Origin: Bacteroidota bacterium
Lineage (GTDB): Bacteria; Bacteroidota; Bacteroidia; Chitinophagales; Chitinophagaceae
Reading direction: 5' to 3'
Assembly: GCA_005882315.1 (NCBI GenBank)
Contig: VBAR01000001.1
Coordinates: 2,367,736 to 2,431,735, forward strand
DNA: 64,000 nucleotides
A program made the position numbers and the translations under genes. A model generated the notes under the pieces. The model saw nothing but the letters and a program-made list of their open reading frames with translations, made no database searches and was not told where the DNA came from. Position 1 is the first letter of the stretch, and every line of letters begins with the position of its first letter. Shown here piece by piece: positions 37,467 to 45,958 of the stretch.

Positions 37467-38645
37467 TTAGAGTTTAGCACTGCAACCGACCCATGCCATA
37501 AAACCCATTCCTGTTTCAATTGCGTCTTCATCAATATTAAAAGTAGGAGTATGCACACCTGAGGTAATTCCTTTTTCTTTATTCATTACACCTACACGAT
37601 AAAAACAGGCAGGAATTTGTTGTGCATAATAACCGAAATCTTCGGCACCCATACGCAATTCTGTTTCTTCCACATTTGCAGTACCAATAAATTCTTTTGC
37701 AGCATTTTTAGCAACCTCATGCAGCTGTTCATTATTATAAACAGTCGGGTAGCCTTTATCAATTAATAAATCAATTTCACCGCCCATGCTTTTTACTAAC
37801 TCAGTTGCATTTCTTGTGATTAGTTCGTGTGCTTTTGCCCGCCAGTTTTCATCCATTGCACGGAATGTACCTTTCAGTTTTACTTCATTCGGTATCACAT
37901 TGGTTGTTGTTCCCCCCTGGAAAGAAGTAATGGAAAGAACAGAAGGATTAAATGGATTTGAATTTCTACTTATCACCTGTTGCAAACTAATGATAAGATG
38001 AGATGCAATAAGTATCGGGTCAATACACATATGTGGAGATGCAGCATGACCACCTTTACCTTTTACAGTAATATAAATTTCATCTGCACTGGCCATTACT
38101 TTACCACTGCGAAAACTCATTTTACCCAATTGCAAACCCGGATGTACATGCATAGCGAAGATGGCAGAGGGCTTTGGGTTTTCCAGTACACCATCACGTA
38201 TCATATAACTGGCGCCACCCGGATTTTTTTCTTCACCGGGTTGAAAGATCAGTTTAACTGTTCCTTCCCAATCATTTTTTGTTTCACTTAAGATCTTTGC
38301 AGCACCCAACAAGCAGGTTGTATGCACATCATGCCCGCATGCATGCATGATGCCATCTTTGGTTGATTTATACGGAACATCATTTTCTTCTTTGATCGGC
38401 AATGCATCCATATCGGCACGCAAAGCAATAATTCTGCTTTCCGGATTCTTTCCTTTAATCAGTCCAACTACTCCTGTAGTTGCAATTACTTCAAACGGAA
38501 TTCCGAATGAAGCCAGTTTGCTTTGCACAAATTTTGAAGTTTCAAATTCCTGGTAACTCAATTCAGGGTTTGCATGTAAATGGTGGCGTACCTCAATAAA
38601 TTCTGAACTATATTTTTTGGCGAGTTGTTTGATCCTGTCTAACAT
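37467..38645 (-). CDS. M20-family amidohydrolase / N-acyl-amino-acid hydrolase
   Basis: Cytoplasmic metallopeptidase-fold hydrolase of 392 residues, probably cleaving N-acylated amino acids or hippurate-like substrates. The start at 38645 (MLDRIKQLAKKYSSEFIEVR) fits the family; the upstream ATG at 38756 would overlap the next gene and run through a terminator hairpin. Motifs include IEVRHHLHANPELSYQEFET, IIALRADMDALPIKEENDVP, MHACGHDVHTTCLLGAAKIL, LIFQPGEEKNPGGASYMIRD and ELRMGAEDFGYYAQQIPACF, which hold the two-metal ligands. No signal peptide. The start codon is only 11 bases from a strong terminator hairpin. Confidence 0.93.
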   Translation of the reverse strand: MLDRIKQLAKKYSSEFIEVRHHLHANPELSYQEFETSKFVQSKLASFGIPFEVIATTGVVGLIKGKNPESRIIALRADMDALPIKEENDVPYKSTKDGIMHACGHDVHTTCLLGAAKILSETKNDWEGTVKLIFQPGEEKNPGGASYMIRDGVLENPKPSAIFAMHVHPGLQLGKMSFRSGKVMASADEIYITVKGKGGHAASPHMCIDPILIASHLIISLQQVISRNSNPFNPSVLSITSFQGGTTTNVIPNEVKLKGTFRAMDENWRAKAHELITRNATELVKSMGGEIDLLIDKGYPTVYNNEQLHEVAKNAAKEFIGTANVEETELRMGAEDFGYYAQQIPACFYRVGVMNKEKGITSGVHTPTFNIDEDAIETGMGFMAWVGCSAKL

Positions 38646-38656
38646 GCTGCAAAAGT

Positions 38657-38690
38657 AAAAAACCATTCGCCAACTGGCGAATGGTTTTTT
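38657..38690 (-). terminator. Rho-independent terminator just before the amidohydrolase start
   Basis: A perfect stem of 15 bases (AAAAAACCATTCGCC with GGCGAATGGTTTTTT) around a four-base loop, with T-runs on both strands. It ends the minus-strand SPOR gene transcript; the amidohydrolase start codon at 38645 comes 11 bases later. Confidence 0.92.
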
Positions 38691-38697
38691 AGGTAGT

Positions 38698-39144
38698 TTA
38701 TTGAACCTTATATTCTTCCAGATTCTCTTTTTCTGGTTTGTTTTCAATAATATCATTCATGATATATACACCGGAAGGAAAGTAATATTTCATTTTTTTC
38801 TGGTAATCCTCAGCTTCTTTACGGTCTTTAAAATTACCCACTTTCAGTTTGTAGTACGGCGATTGATAAAGCAGGTAAGCTTTTAGTTCAGGGAAATTTG
38901 TATATACTTTAGCCTTAGCCGCTATTGCATCATCTCTTTTCGTGGTATTAATTACCAGCAATCGAAAACCTTTGCCTGTCTTACGGGAATCCCTGGTGGT
39001 TTCTTCATTGATCTGAGCCTGCTTTTTCACCAGCAGATCGATCCGGGGATCCTTACGTACAATAATTGAATTGCTGTCAACAACGTCCTGCCCGTTGGAT
39101 TTATAAACTATAAAAATCAGGAAAGCGAAGAAGATCTTTTTCAT
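38698..39144 (-). CDS. SPOR-domain secreted protein
   Basis: The 148-residue product has a signal peptide (MKKIFFAFLIFIVYKSNGQ) and a C-terminal SPOR domain (LKAYLLYQSPYYKLKVGNFK, then DRKEAEDYQKKMKYYFPSGV). SPOR domains bind denuded glycan strands of septal peptidoglycan, so a cell-wall role in the periplasm is likely. Between them is a charged linker containing RDSRKTGKGFRLLVINTTKR, which starts the first SPOR strand. It has a strong terminator right after its stop codon. Confidence 0.88.
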   Translation of the reverse strand: MKKIFFAFLIFIVYKSNGQDVVDSNSIIVRKDPRIDLLVKKQAQINEETTRDSRKTGKGFRLLVINTTKRDDAIAAKAKVYTNFPELKAYLLYQSPYYKLKVGNFKDRKEAEDYQKKMKYYFPSGVYIMNDIIENKPEKENLEEYKVQ

Positions 39145-39182
39145 ATGCTTTTACAAAACAAAAATTTGGCCAAACCTGTAAC

Positions 39183-40136
39183 TTAATATCCACCTCCGGC
39201 GCCGGCAATGTTTTCCACCGGGTGCCAGGTAGTTTTTATTTCCTGTGTATCCATGATGAAGTAAGGTGATTGCCCTTCCTCTGTATTCCATTTAATTTTA
39301 TCATAAAAGAAGATCCGCTTCAGGTTCATAGCACTTTTCTCTTTTATCATTTGCTGAACAGAAGAATCATTTTCACAATAAATGGTTGCATTTACATCCA
39401 TATGAGTAACGAACCATTCGGCCAGTTCTTTTACTTTTCCTGTTAAAATATTTACAACGCCACCCGGTAAGTCTGAGGAGTTGAGTACTTCAGCAAATGT
39501 AACAGAGCAAAGTGGTTTTGTTTCTGATGCTAATACTATACAGGTATTACCGCCGGCGATGACAGGGGCAATTACAGAAACTAATCCCAATAATGAATCG
39601 CTTTGCGGAGCAATTATTGAAACAACACCAGTAGGTTCTGGCACAGAAAAATTAAAATGCGAAGAAGCAACAGGATTTACAGCACTAAATAATTGCTGGA
39701 ACTTATCACACCAGCCGGAATAATAGATCAGTCGGTCAATGGCAAGATTGACTTCCTTTTCTGCTTTACCTTTTGTGCTATCCTGCTGCATTAGTTCATC
39801 AATGAACTGTGCTTTTCTTCCTTCCAGCATTTCAGCCATACGGTAAAGTATCTGTGAACGATTAAATGCTGCCCTTCCGCTCCAGCTACTTACAGCGCCT
39901 CTCGCCACCACGGCGGCGTCACGAAAATCTTTTCTTGAACTCAGACATATATTAGCTAATTTTTTCCCAGTCGCATTTGTTGGAACATAATAACGTCCTG
40001 ATTCAGTTCTTGGGAACTGCCCACCGATATAAATCTTGTAAGTTTTTAAAACTTCAAGACGTTTTGAATTGGTTTTCTTTTCTAATCCATTCTCACTAAT
40101 GGTGAGTGAAGATTTTTTCATTGTTTGTCTTTCCAT
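39183..40136 (-). CDS. Truncated aldehyde dehydrogenase-family protein, no catalytic domain
   Basis: Aldehyde-dehydrogenase-like protein of 317 residues, against about 490 for full enzymes. It retains the N-terminal and NAD-binding part (YKIYIGGQFPRTESGRYYVP, FNRSQILYRMAEMLEGRKAQ, PTGVVSIIAPQSDSLLGLVS, ADLPPGV-like SSDLPGGVVNILTGKVKELA) but stops before the catalytic Cys and Glu region. The end (WHPVENIAGAGGGY) looks natural rather than disrupted and no frameshift is visible. An intact paralog lies directly upstream in the operon. It is unlikely to be an active dehydrogenase by itself; a subunit or scaffold role is possible. Confidence 0.85.
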   Translation of the reverse strand: MERQTMKKSSLTISENGLEKKTNSKRLEVLKTYKIYIGGQFPRTESGRYYVPTNATGKKLANICLSSRKDFRDAAVVARGAVSSWSGRAAFNRSQILYRMAEMLEGRKAQFIDELMQQDSTKGKAEKEVNLAIDRLIYYSGWCDKFQQLFSAVNPVASSHFNFSVPEPTGVVSIIAPQSDSLLGLVSVIAPVIAGGNTCIVLASETKPLCSVTFAEVLNSSDLPGGVVNILTGKVKELAEWFVTHMDVNATIYCENDSSVQQMIKEKSAMNLKRIFFYDKIKWNTEEGQSPYFIMDTQEIKTTWHPVENIAGAGGGY

Positions 40137-40165
40137 ATTCTAACTCCCCTTTAGGGGATGGGGGT

Positions 40166-41659
40166 TTAATTAACAAGATTTAAATAAGGTAATAAACCAT
40201 GTAAGCCGCCTTCTCTTCCAAAACCACTTTCTTTATAACCACCAAATGGAGAAGAAGGATCGAACTTATTAAATGTATTTGCCCAAACCACACCGGCCCG
40301 CATTCTTTTTGTCATATTGAAAATCTTTGAACCCTTATCTGTCCAAACGCCGGCACTCAACCCATAGGGGGAGTTATTTGCTTTTTCAATTACTTCATCA
40401 TCTGTTCTGAAAGTAAGAATTGATAATACAGGCCCGAAAATTTCTTCCTGTGCAATGCGGTTGCTTTGTGCAACATTTGTAAACATCGTTGGTTTGCACC
40501 AATAACCTTTACCGGGCAACGAACAACTGCTTTGATACATTTCAGCGCCTTCGTCTTTTCCTATTTTTAAATATTTATGAATTGTTTCTAATTGCTGGCG
40601 AGAATTGATAGCGCCGATGTCGGTGTTCTTATCCAATGGATCGCCAACAATCAAAGATTCAAGCCTGTCTTTTAGTTTTCTTATTACTTGCTTAGCAACG
40701 GATTCCTGCACATACAATCTTGAGCCTGCACAGCACACATGGCCCTGGTTAAAGAAAATTCCGTTGATAACACCTTCCACTGCCTGGTCAAGTGGTGCGT
40801 CTTCAAAAATTATATTGGCAGCTTTACCACCCAGTTCCAGTGTTGCTTTTTTATTAGTACCTGCAATGGCACGCTGAATTATTTTTCCAACATCTGTAGA
40901 ACCAGTGAATGCAATTTTATTGATGTCAGGATGATTGACAATTGCAGCACCCGTTGCGCCGGCGCCTGTAATAATATTTACAACACCTGGCGGCAGATCA
41001 GCTTCCTGGATTATTTCAGCAAGCTTTAATGCAGTCAGTGAGGTAGTTTCAGCGGGTTTTAATACAACTGTGTTTCCAGTTGCAATAGCTGGCGCAATTT
41101 TCCATGCAGCCATTAGCAATGGAAAATTCCAGGGAATGATCTGCCCGGCAACACCCAATGGCTCTGTTGTACGATTGGGAAATGCATATTCTAATTTATC
41201 AGCCCATCCTGCATAATAAAAGAAATGATTGGCAGCAGTAGGCACATCAAAATCGCGGCTTTCACGAATGGGTTTACCGCCATCCAGTGATTCGATGATG
41301 CAAAGCTCTCTTGCTTTTTCCTGTATAATTCTTGCTATGCGGAAAATATATTTTGCTCTTTCTTTTGCCGGCATTTTCTTCCACACTTTTTCATAAGCCC
41401 TGCGTGCAGCTTTTACAGCAGTATCCACATCAGCAGCATTTGCATCTGCTATTTCACTCAGCTTTTCTTCAGTAGCAGGATTGATCGTATCAAAATATTT
41501 TCCGTTGGAAGGCTTTGCCCATTCGCCATTAATATACAAATCATATTGCTTATTAATAGTAGCAGCACTTTTACTTTCTGGTGCAGGAGCATATTGCCAG
41601 CTTGTATCAAACTTGAGTTTGATAGTATTGTTTTTCTTTTTTGGAATTGCTTTTGGCAT
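40166..41659 (-). CDS. Aldehyde dehydrogenase, full-length
   Basis: NAD(P)-dependent aldehyde dehydrogenase of 497 residues. Motifs: GQIIPWNFPLLMAAWKIAPA for cofactor binding, NKIAFTGSTDVGKIIQRAIA, ATLELGGKAANIIFEDAPLD holding the general-base Glu, and FNQGHVCCAGSRLYVQESVA with catalytic Cys309 (aligned to Cys302 of human ALDH2). The C-terminal EEIFGPVLSILTFRTDDEVI and PFGGYKESGFGREGG are also typical. It lies between deoC (33 bases upstream) and a truncated paralog, so it probably oxidises the acetaldehyde produced by DeoC to acetate. Confidence 0.93.
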   Translation of the reverse strand: MPKAIPKKKNNTIKLKFDTSWQYAPAPESKSAATINKQYDLYINGEWAKPSNGKYFDTINPATEEKLSEIADANAADVDTAVKAARRAYEKVWKKMPAKERAKYIFRIARIIQEKARELCIIESLDGGKPIRESRDFDVPTAANHFFYYAGWADKLEYAFPNRTTEPLGVAGQIIPWNFPLLMAAWKIAPAIATGNTVVLKPAETTSLTALKLAEIIQEADLPPGVVNIITGAGATGAAIVNHPDINKIAFTGSTDVGKIIQRAIAGTNKKATLELGGKAANIIFEDAPLDQAVEGVINGIFFNQGHVCCAGSRLYVQESVAKQVIRKLKDRLESLIVGDPLDKNTDIGAINSRQQLETIHKYLKIGKDEGAEMYQSSCSLPGKGYWCKPTMFTNVAQSNRIAQEEIFGPVLSILTFRTDDEVIEKANNSPYGLSAGVWTDKGSKIFNMTKRMRAGVVWANTFNKFDPSSPFGGYKESGFGREGGLHGLLPYLNLVN

Positions 41660-41692
41660 TATTAAGAGTTAACAAGTAATCAATATCATTTT

Positions 41693-42619
41693 CTAATCAA
41701 CCGAAAAATAATTTGCAGCCTGGTACACACCTGTTTTTTCTTTCAGTATCTGCATCAATACATCATTTGCTAAACTGCTGGCACCAAAACGGAACCATTC
41801 ATTCGTTAACCAATCTTCCCCTAATGTTTCTTTTACCATTACTAAATAATGTAAGGCCAGTTTTGATTTTGAAATACCACCGGCAGGTTTCATGCCGATC
41901 AGCTTACCGGTTTCATAATAAAAATCACGAATGGCTTCCAGCATTACCAATGTTACTGGCATTGTTGCTGCAGGAGAAATTTTTCCTGTTGATGTTTTTA
42001 TAAAATCAGCACCGGCATACATCGCTATATCGCTTGCCCGTCTTACTTTATCAAATGTGCCGAGCTCACCGGTTTCTAAAATTACTTTCAGTCTTGCATC
42101 GCCACAGGCTTCTTTGATAGCTGCTATTTCATCAAATACAAAATTATATTCACCGGCATGAAATTTACCCCGGCTAATGACCATATCTATTTCATCAGCA
42201 CCGTTTGCGACAGCATATTTTGTATCACGGATCTTTACATCGCTTGGCGCCTGACCACTGGGAAATGCTGTAGCAACTGAAGCAACATTTACACCTGAAT
42301 CACCCAGTGCTTTTTTGGCCACTTTTACCATACTTGGGTAAACGCAAATAGCTGCTACTGTTGGCAGGTCCGGGTAGGAATCGTGTAAATGCATTGCTTT
42401 GTAGCAAAGCTGTTTTACTTTTCCATCGGTATCTTTTCCTTCCAGGGTAGTGAGATCGATCATATTCAGCACCAGCTTCAATCCATTTAGTTTTGTTTCT
42501 TTCTTGATGCTTCGTTTTGTAAACCTGGAAGCCCTTTCTTCTACACCAACCTGGTCGATGCGGGGTGAGAGAGTAAACTCGGGCAATCGTAATGAGGTCT
42601 TGGCAATAGCCATAATCAA
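41693..42619 (-). CDS. deoC: Deoxyribose-phosphate aldolase
   Basis: Cytoplasmic class I aldolase that splits 2-deoxy-D-ribose 5-phosphate into acetaldehyde and glyceraldehyde 3-phosphate. The 308-residue protein is longer than E. coli DeoC at its N-terminus, as in the actinobacterial and bacteroidotal type. Key blocks: ICVYPSMVKVAKKALGDSGV, VASVATAFPSGQAPSDVKIR, GADEIDMVISRG, LKVILETGEL, and the Schiff-base Lys in GADFIKTSTGKISPAATMPV, plus GMKPAGGISKSKLALHYLVM. First gene of an operon with two aldehyde dehydrogenase genes. A -7 box (TACCTTTG) stands at 42634-42641. Confidence 0.95.
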   Translation of the reverse strand: MIMAIAKTSLRLPEFTLSPRIDQVGVEERASRFTKRSIKKETKLNGLKLVLNMIDLTTLEGKDTDGKVKQLCYKAMHLHDSYPDLPTVAAICVYPSMVKVAKKALGDSGVNVASVATAFPSGQAPSDVKIRDTKYAVANGADEIDMVISRGKFHAGEYNFVFDEIAAIKEACGDARLKVILETGELGTFDKVRRASDIAMYAGADFIKTSTGKISPAATMPVTLVMLEAIRDFYYETGKLIGMKPAGGISKSKLALHYLVMVKETLGEDWLTNEWFRFGASSLANDVLMQILKEKTGVYQAANYFSVD

Positions 42620-42633
42620 TTTTTATAGAAAAT

Positions 42634-42641
42634 CAAAGGTA
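42634..42641 (-). promoter_or_regulatory. Putative -7 box for deoC
   Basis: TACCTTTG on the minus strand fits TAnnTTTG, 14 bases before the deoC start. The short distance implies a brief leader. Confidence 0.45.
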
Positions 42642-42667
42642 ACCAAACTTTGTTGTAAAGGATAGCG

Positions 42668-42693
42668 ACGGATTTTGCGTCTAAAAAATCCGT
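42668..42693. repeat. Inverted repeat in the deoC/amidohydrolase divergent region
   Basis: ACGGATTTT (42668-42676) and AAAATCCGT (42685-42693) are perfect inverted copies with an eight-base spacer. It lies between two divergent genes, near the deoC promoter box, so an operator is plausible; a hairpin terminator is less likely at this place. Confidence 0.55.
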
Positions 42694-42762
42694 TTATCAT
42701 TTTAAAATCAGGGATTAGCCGGATTGCCTTAAATTCGAAGTCCTTTTTAAAAACAACATGCA

Positions 42763-45700
42763 ATGAGAAAACTAAAATTAGCTTTTGGGCTGAGTTGTGG
42801 TTTGGTGCTAAGTACAGTGCTTACGGCGCAACCAACTTTTCCCGAGAATGGTGTGGCTGACCCCCGCCATGGTCATTATGCATTTACAAATGCAACAATT
42901 GTAAAAGACGGAACCACTACATTATCCAATGCCACATTGATAATTAAAGATGGTAAAATTATTTCTGTCGCTTCAGGCGGATCGGTACCCGCTGGCGCAG
43001 TAGAGGTGGATTGTAAAGGGAAATACATTTACCCATCATTCATCGACATTTATTCAGATTACGGAACACCACAACGTCAACAGGGTGCTGGCGGTGGAGG
43101 ATTTAATTTTAACCAGGCACCACAGATTGAAACTGCGGCAAAAGGACCTTATGGATGGAACCAGGCCATCAAATCTGATGTGGATGTTTATAAAGTGTTT
43201 GGTGTAAGTGATGCAACTGCAAAACCATTGCGTGAAGCTGGTTTTGGTACAGTACTTACCCATGTAAAAGATGGTGTGGCAAGGGGCACAGGTGCGGTGG
43301 TAACACTCGCCACTGAAAAAGAGAACCTTGTTATAGTAAAAGAAAAAGCATCTGCTCATTATTCATTTAGCAAAGGCACGTCTACACAGGCTTATCCCAG
43401 TTCTAAGATGGGATATATAGCCCTTATGCGTCAAACCTATCTCGATGCAGCATGGTATAAAACAAAACCTTATATGGAAGGTTTTAATCTTACCCTGCAA
43501 TCATGGAATGATAACCAGAATTTACCACAGATATTTGAAGCCAATGATAAATGGGATGATCTGCGTGCTGACAGGATCGGTGATGAATTCGGCGTGCAAT
43601 ACATTATTAAAGCAGGCCAAAATGAATATCAGCGTATCAAGGAAATGAAAGCCACGAATGCAACTTTCATTCTGCCTTTGAACTATCCACAGGCAATGGA
43701 TGTGGAAGATCCTAACGATGCACGGTTTGTTTCTTTAGAAGATATGAAACAATGGGAACTGGCGCCTACAAATGCTGCGGCATTTGAAAAGGCAGGAATT
43801 CCTTTTTGTTTGACCACATCAGACCTGAGAAGTACAGCAACTTTCTGGGCCAATCTTCGCAAAGCAATGGAGTATGGTTTGAGTGAAACAAAAGCAATGG
43901 AAGCTTTGACAAAAACACCTGCAATGACCCTGGGTGTGTACGACAAAGTTGGAAGCCTTGATGCGGGTAAACTTGCAAATTTTCTTGTCACAAACGGCCC
44001 CATCTTCAGCGAGAAAACAAATATCCTTTACAACTATGTGCAGGGGATCAAATACAATGTAAAAGATGATATCAATATTGCAGGTACCTATAATATTACG
44101 ATCAACACACCTGCTGGCGAAGAGAAGTATACACTGGATGTAAAGAGTGCAAGTTCTCTCAGCATGTTTGCAAAAGATACATTGAACACACGATTCAGTT
44201 TTGACGGCAAACAAGTAAAACTTGCTTATGCACCAAAACCTGTAAGACAAAGACCTGCTGCACAACCCGGCGATACAACAAGAAGACCCAGTGGTGGCGG
44301 TGGATTTCCCGGTGGTGGAAGATTTGGCGGCGGTGGTGAAGCCACATTGCCTGCATCAGCAACAAGACTAAGCGGTATCAGCAATGGTACTGAATGGAAT
44401 GGTACAGGTGTTGATTCATTAAATAATACTTTAACCTGGACTGCTGTATTTGTAAAAGCTGCAGAAGTAAAAGTTGATAGTGCGGTTAAAAAACCAATTC
44501 CTTCTGTTGGCAAAGTAACTTATCCATTCCTTCCTTATGGTTGGGATGAAACAAGTCAACCCAAACAAGAAACGATCCTGATAAAGAACGCAACGGTATG
44601 GACAATGGAAAAAGAAGGTGTTTTGGAAAATACTGATGTACTTCTGAAAAATGGAAAAGTTGCAGCTGTTGGAAAAAATCTGAATGAAGCTGGTGCAAGA
44701 GTGATTGATGGTACAGGTAAACATGTTTCTCCGGGTATCATTGATGAACACTCTCATATTGCTGCTGCATCTATCAATGAAGGTGCACAATCAGTAACAT
44801 CCGAGGTTCGCATTGCTGATAATATTAACCCTGATGATATAAATATCTATCGCCAGTTGAGCGGCGGTGTTACTTCATCACATATCCTCCATGGTTCTGC
44901 AAATGTTATTGGAGGGCAAACACAATTATTGAAACTACGCTGGGGTGCAAATGATGATGATATGAAATTCAAAGGATGGACAGGACAAATAAAATTTGCA
45001 TTGGGTGAGAACGTGAAGCGTTCCAATTTCAACATACCCGGTGGTAATAACCGTTACCCGGATACAAGAATGGGAGTAGAGCAGGTATTGATCGATGCAT
45101 TTACCCGTGCAAAGGATTACCAGAAAGAATGGAAAGGATATAATGCTGAAAAGGACAAATTGGCCAAAGAGAAAAAACCGTTGACGGGTTTAAATGCTCC
45201 ACGTCGTGACCTGGAACTTGAAGCATTAGTTGAGGTACTTGAAAACAAAAGATATATCACTTGCCACTCTTATGTGCAAAGTGAAATAACAGGTTCAATG
45301 GAAGTGGCTGATAAAATGGGTTATCACTACAACACGTTCACACATATTCTTGAAGGATATAAAGTAGCTGATAAAATGAAAGCACATGGTGCATTTGCTT
45401 CTACATTTTCAGATTGGTGGGCTTATAAAATGGAAGTGGAAGATGCAATCCCTTATAATGCTGCCATTATGCACAAAGTGGGTTTGGTAGTTGCAATCAA
45501 TTCTGATGATGCGGAAATGGCGAGACGCTTGAACCAGGAAGCTGCTAAGACTATCAAGTATGGTGGTTTATCCGAAATTGAAGCATTGGAACTGGTAACT
45601 CTCAACCCGGCAAAAATGCTGCATGTAGAGGATAAAGTGGGAAGCCTGAAAATTGGCAAAGATGCGGATGTGGTTGTGTGGAGTGATAATCCACTGAGCA

Positions 45701-45936
45701 TTTATGCAAAATCATTGTACACGATTGTTGATGGTACAGTTTATTTTGACAGGGCAAAAGATGAACAACTGCAGAAAGAAGTTGATTTAGAAAGAGCAAG
45801 ATTGGTCAAAAAACTGACAGGAGAAAAAAGAGGTGGAGCACCAACTATACCTGCTGTACCTTCTTATCAAATTATGCATACTTGCAGCGACCACGGTCAT
45901 AGTCATGGATTGCTCGTAATCGATACAGAAGAATGA
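42763..45936 (+). CDS. Secreted two-domain amidohydrolase-family protein
   Basis: A 1057-residue exported protein with signal peptide (LAFGLSCGLVLSTVLTAQ). It contains two amidohydrolase-like halves. In the first, the position of the metal-binding HxH is YSD (Tyr97, Asp99 in FIDIYSDYG), so that half is probably inactive. The second half has the HxH ligands His663 and His665 (GIIDEHSHIAAA), further His in CHSYVQ and FTHILEGYK, and the Asp in AINSDDAEMAR. A Gly-rich linker (RPSGGGGFPGGGRFGGGGEA) separates the halves and the C-terminus has a His/Cys-rich tail (HTCSDHGHSHG). It could be a periplasmic or surface imidazolonepropionase-type or prolidase-like enzyme; the substrate is unknown. A second amidohydrolase follows after 22 bases. 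Confidence 0.9.
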   Translation: MRKLKLAFGLSCGLVLSTVLTAQPTFPENGVADPRHGHYAFTNATIVKDGTTTLSNATLIIKDGKIISVASGGSVPAGAVEVDCKGKYIYPSFIDIYSDYGTPQRQQGAGGGGFNFNQAPQIETAAKGPYGWNQAIKSDVDVYKVFGVSDATAKPLREAGFGTVLTHVKDGVARGTGAVVTLATEKENLVIVKEKASAHYSFSKGTSTQAYPSSKMGYIALMRQTYLDAAWYKTKPYMEGFNLTLQSWNDNQNLPQIFEANDKWDDLRADRIGDEFGVQYIIKAGQNEYQRIKEMKATNATFILPLNYPQAMDVEDPNDARFVSLEDMKQWELAPTNAAAFEKAGIPFCLTTSDLRSTATFWANLRKAMEYGLSETKAMEALTKTPAMTLGVYDKVGSLDAGKLANFLVTNGPIFSEKTNILYNYVQGIKYNVKDDINIAGTYNITINTPAGEEKYTLDVKSASSLSMFAKDTLNTRFSFDGKQVKLAYAPKPVRQRPAAQPGDTTRRPSGGGGFPGGGRFGGGGEATLPASATRLSGISNGTEWNGTGVDSLNNTLTWTAVFVKAAEVKVDSAVKKPIPSVGKVTYPFLPYGWDETSQPKQETILIKNATVWTMEKEGVLENTDVLLKNGKVAAVGKNLNEAGARVIDGTGKHVSPGIIDEHSHIAAASINEGAQSVTSEVRIADNINPDDINIYRQLSGGVTSSHILHGSANVIGGQTQLLKLRWGANDDDMKFKGWTGQIKFALGENVKRSNFNIPGGNNRYPDTRMGVEQVLIDAFTRAKDYQKEWKGYNAEKDKLAKEKKPLTGLNAPRRDLELEALVEVLENKRYITCHSYVQSEITGSMEVADKMGYHYNTFTHILEGYKVADKMKAHGAFASTFSDWWAYKMEVEDAIPYNAAIMHKVGLVVAINSDDAEMARRLNQEAAKTIKYGGLSEIEALELVTLNPAKMLHVEDKVGSLKIGKDADVVVWSDNPLSIYAKSLYTIVDGTVYFDRAKDEQLQKEVDLERARLVKKLTGEKRGGAPTIPAVPSYQIMHTCSDHGHSHGLLVIDTEE

Positions 45937-45958
45937 GATAACAATTAAAAACTTTATA

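Noticed and set aside
39183-40136. Truncated ALDH as a pseudogene or frameshift product
   Set aside because: The frame is open throughout, the end is regular and no remnant of the missing catalytic domain is visible in other frames downstream before the next gene.
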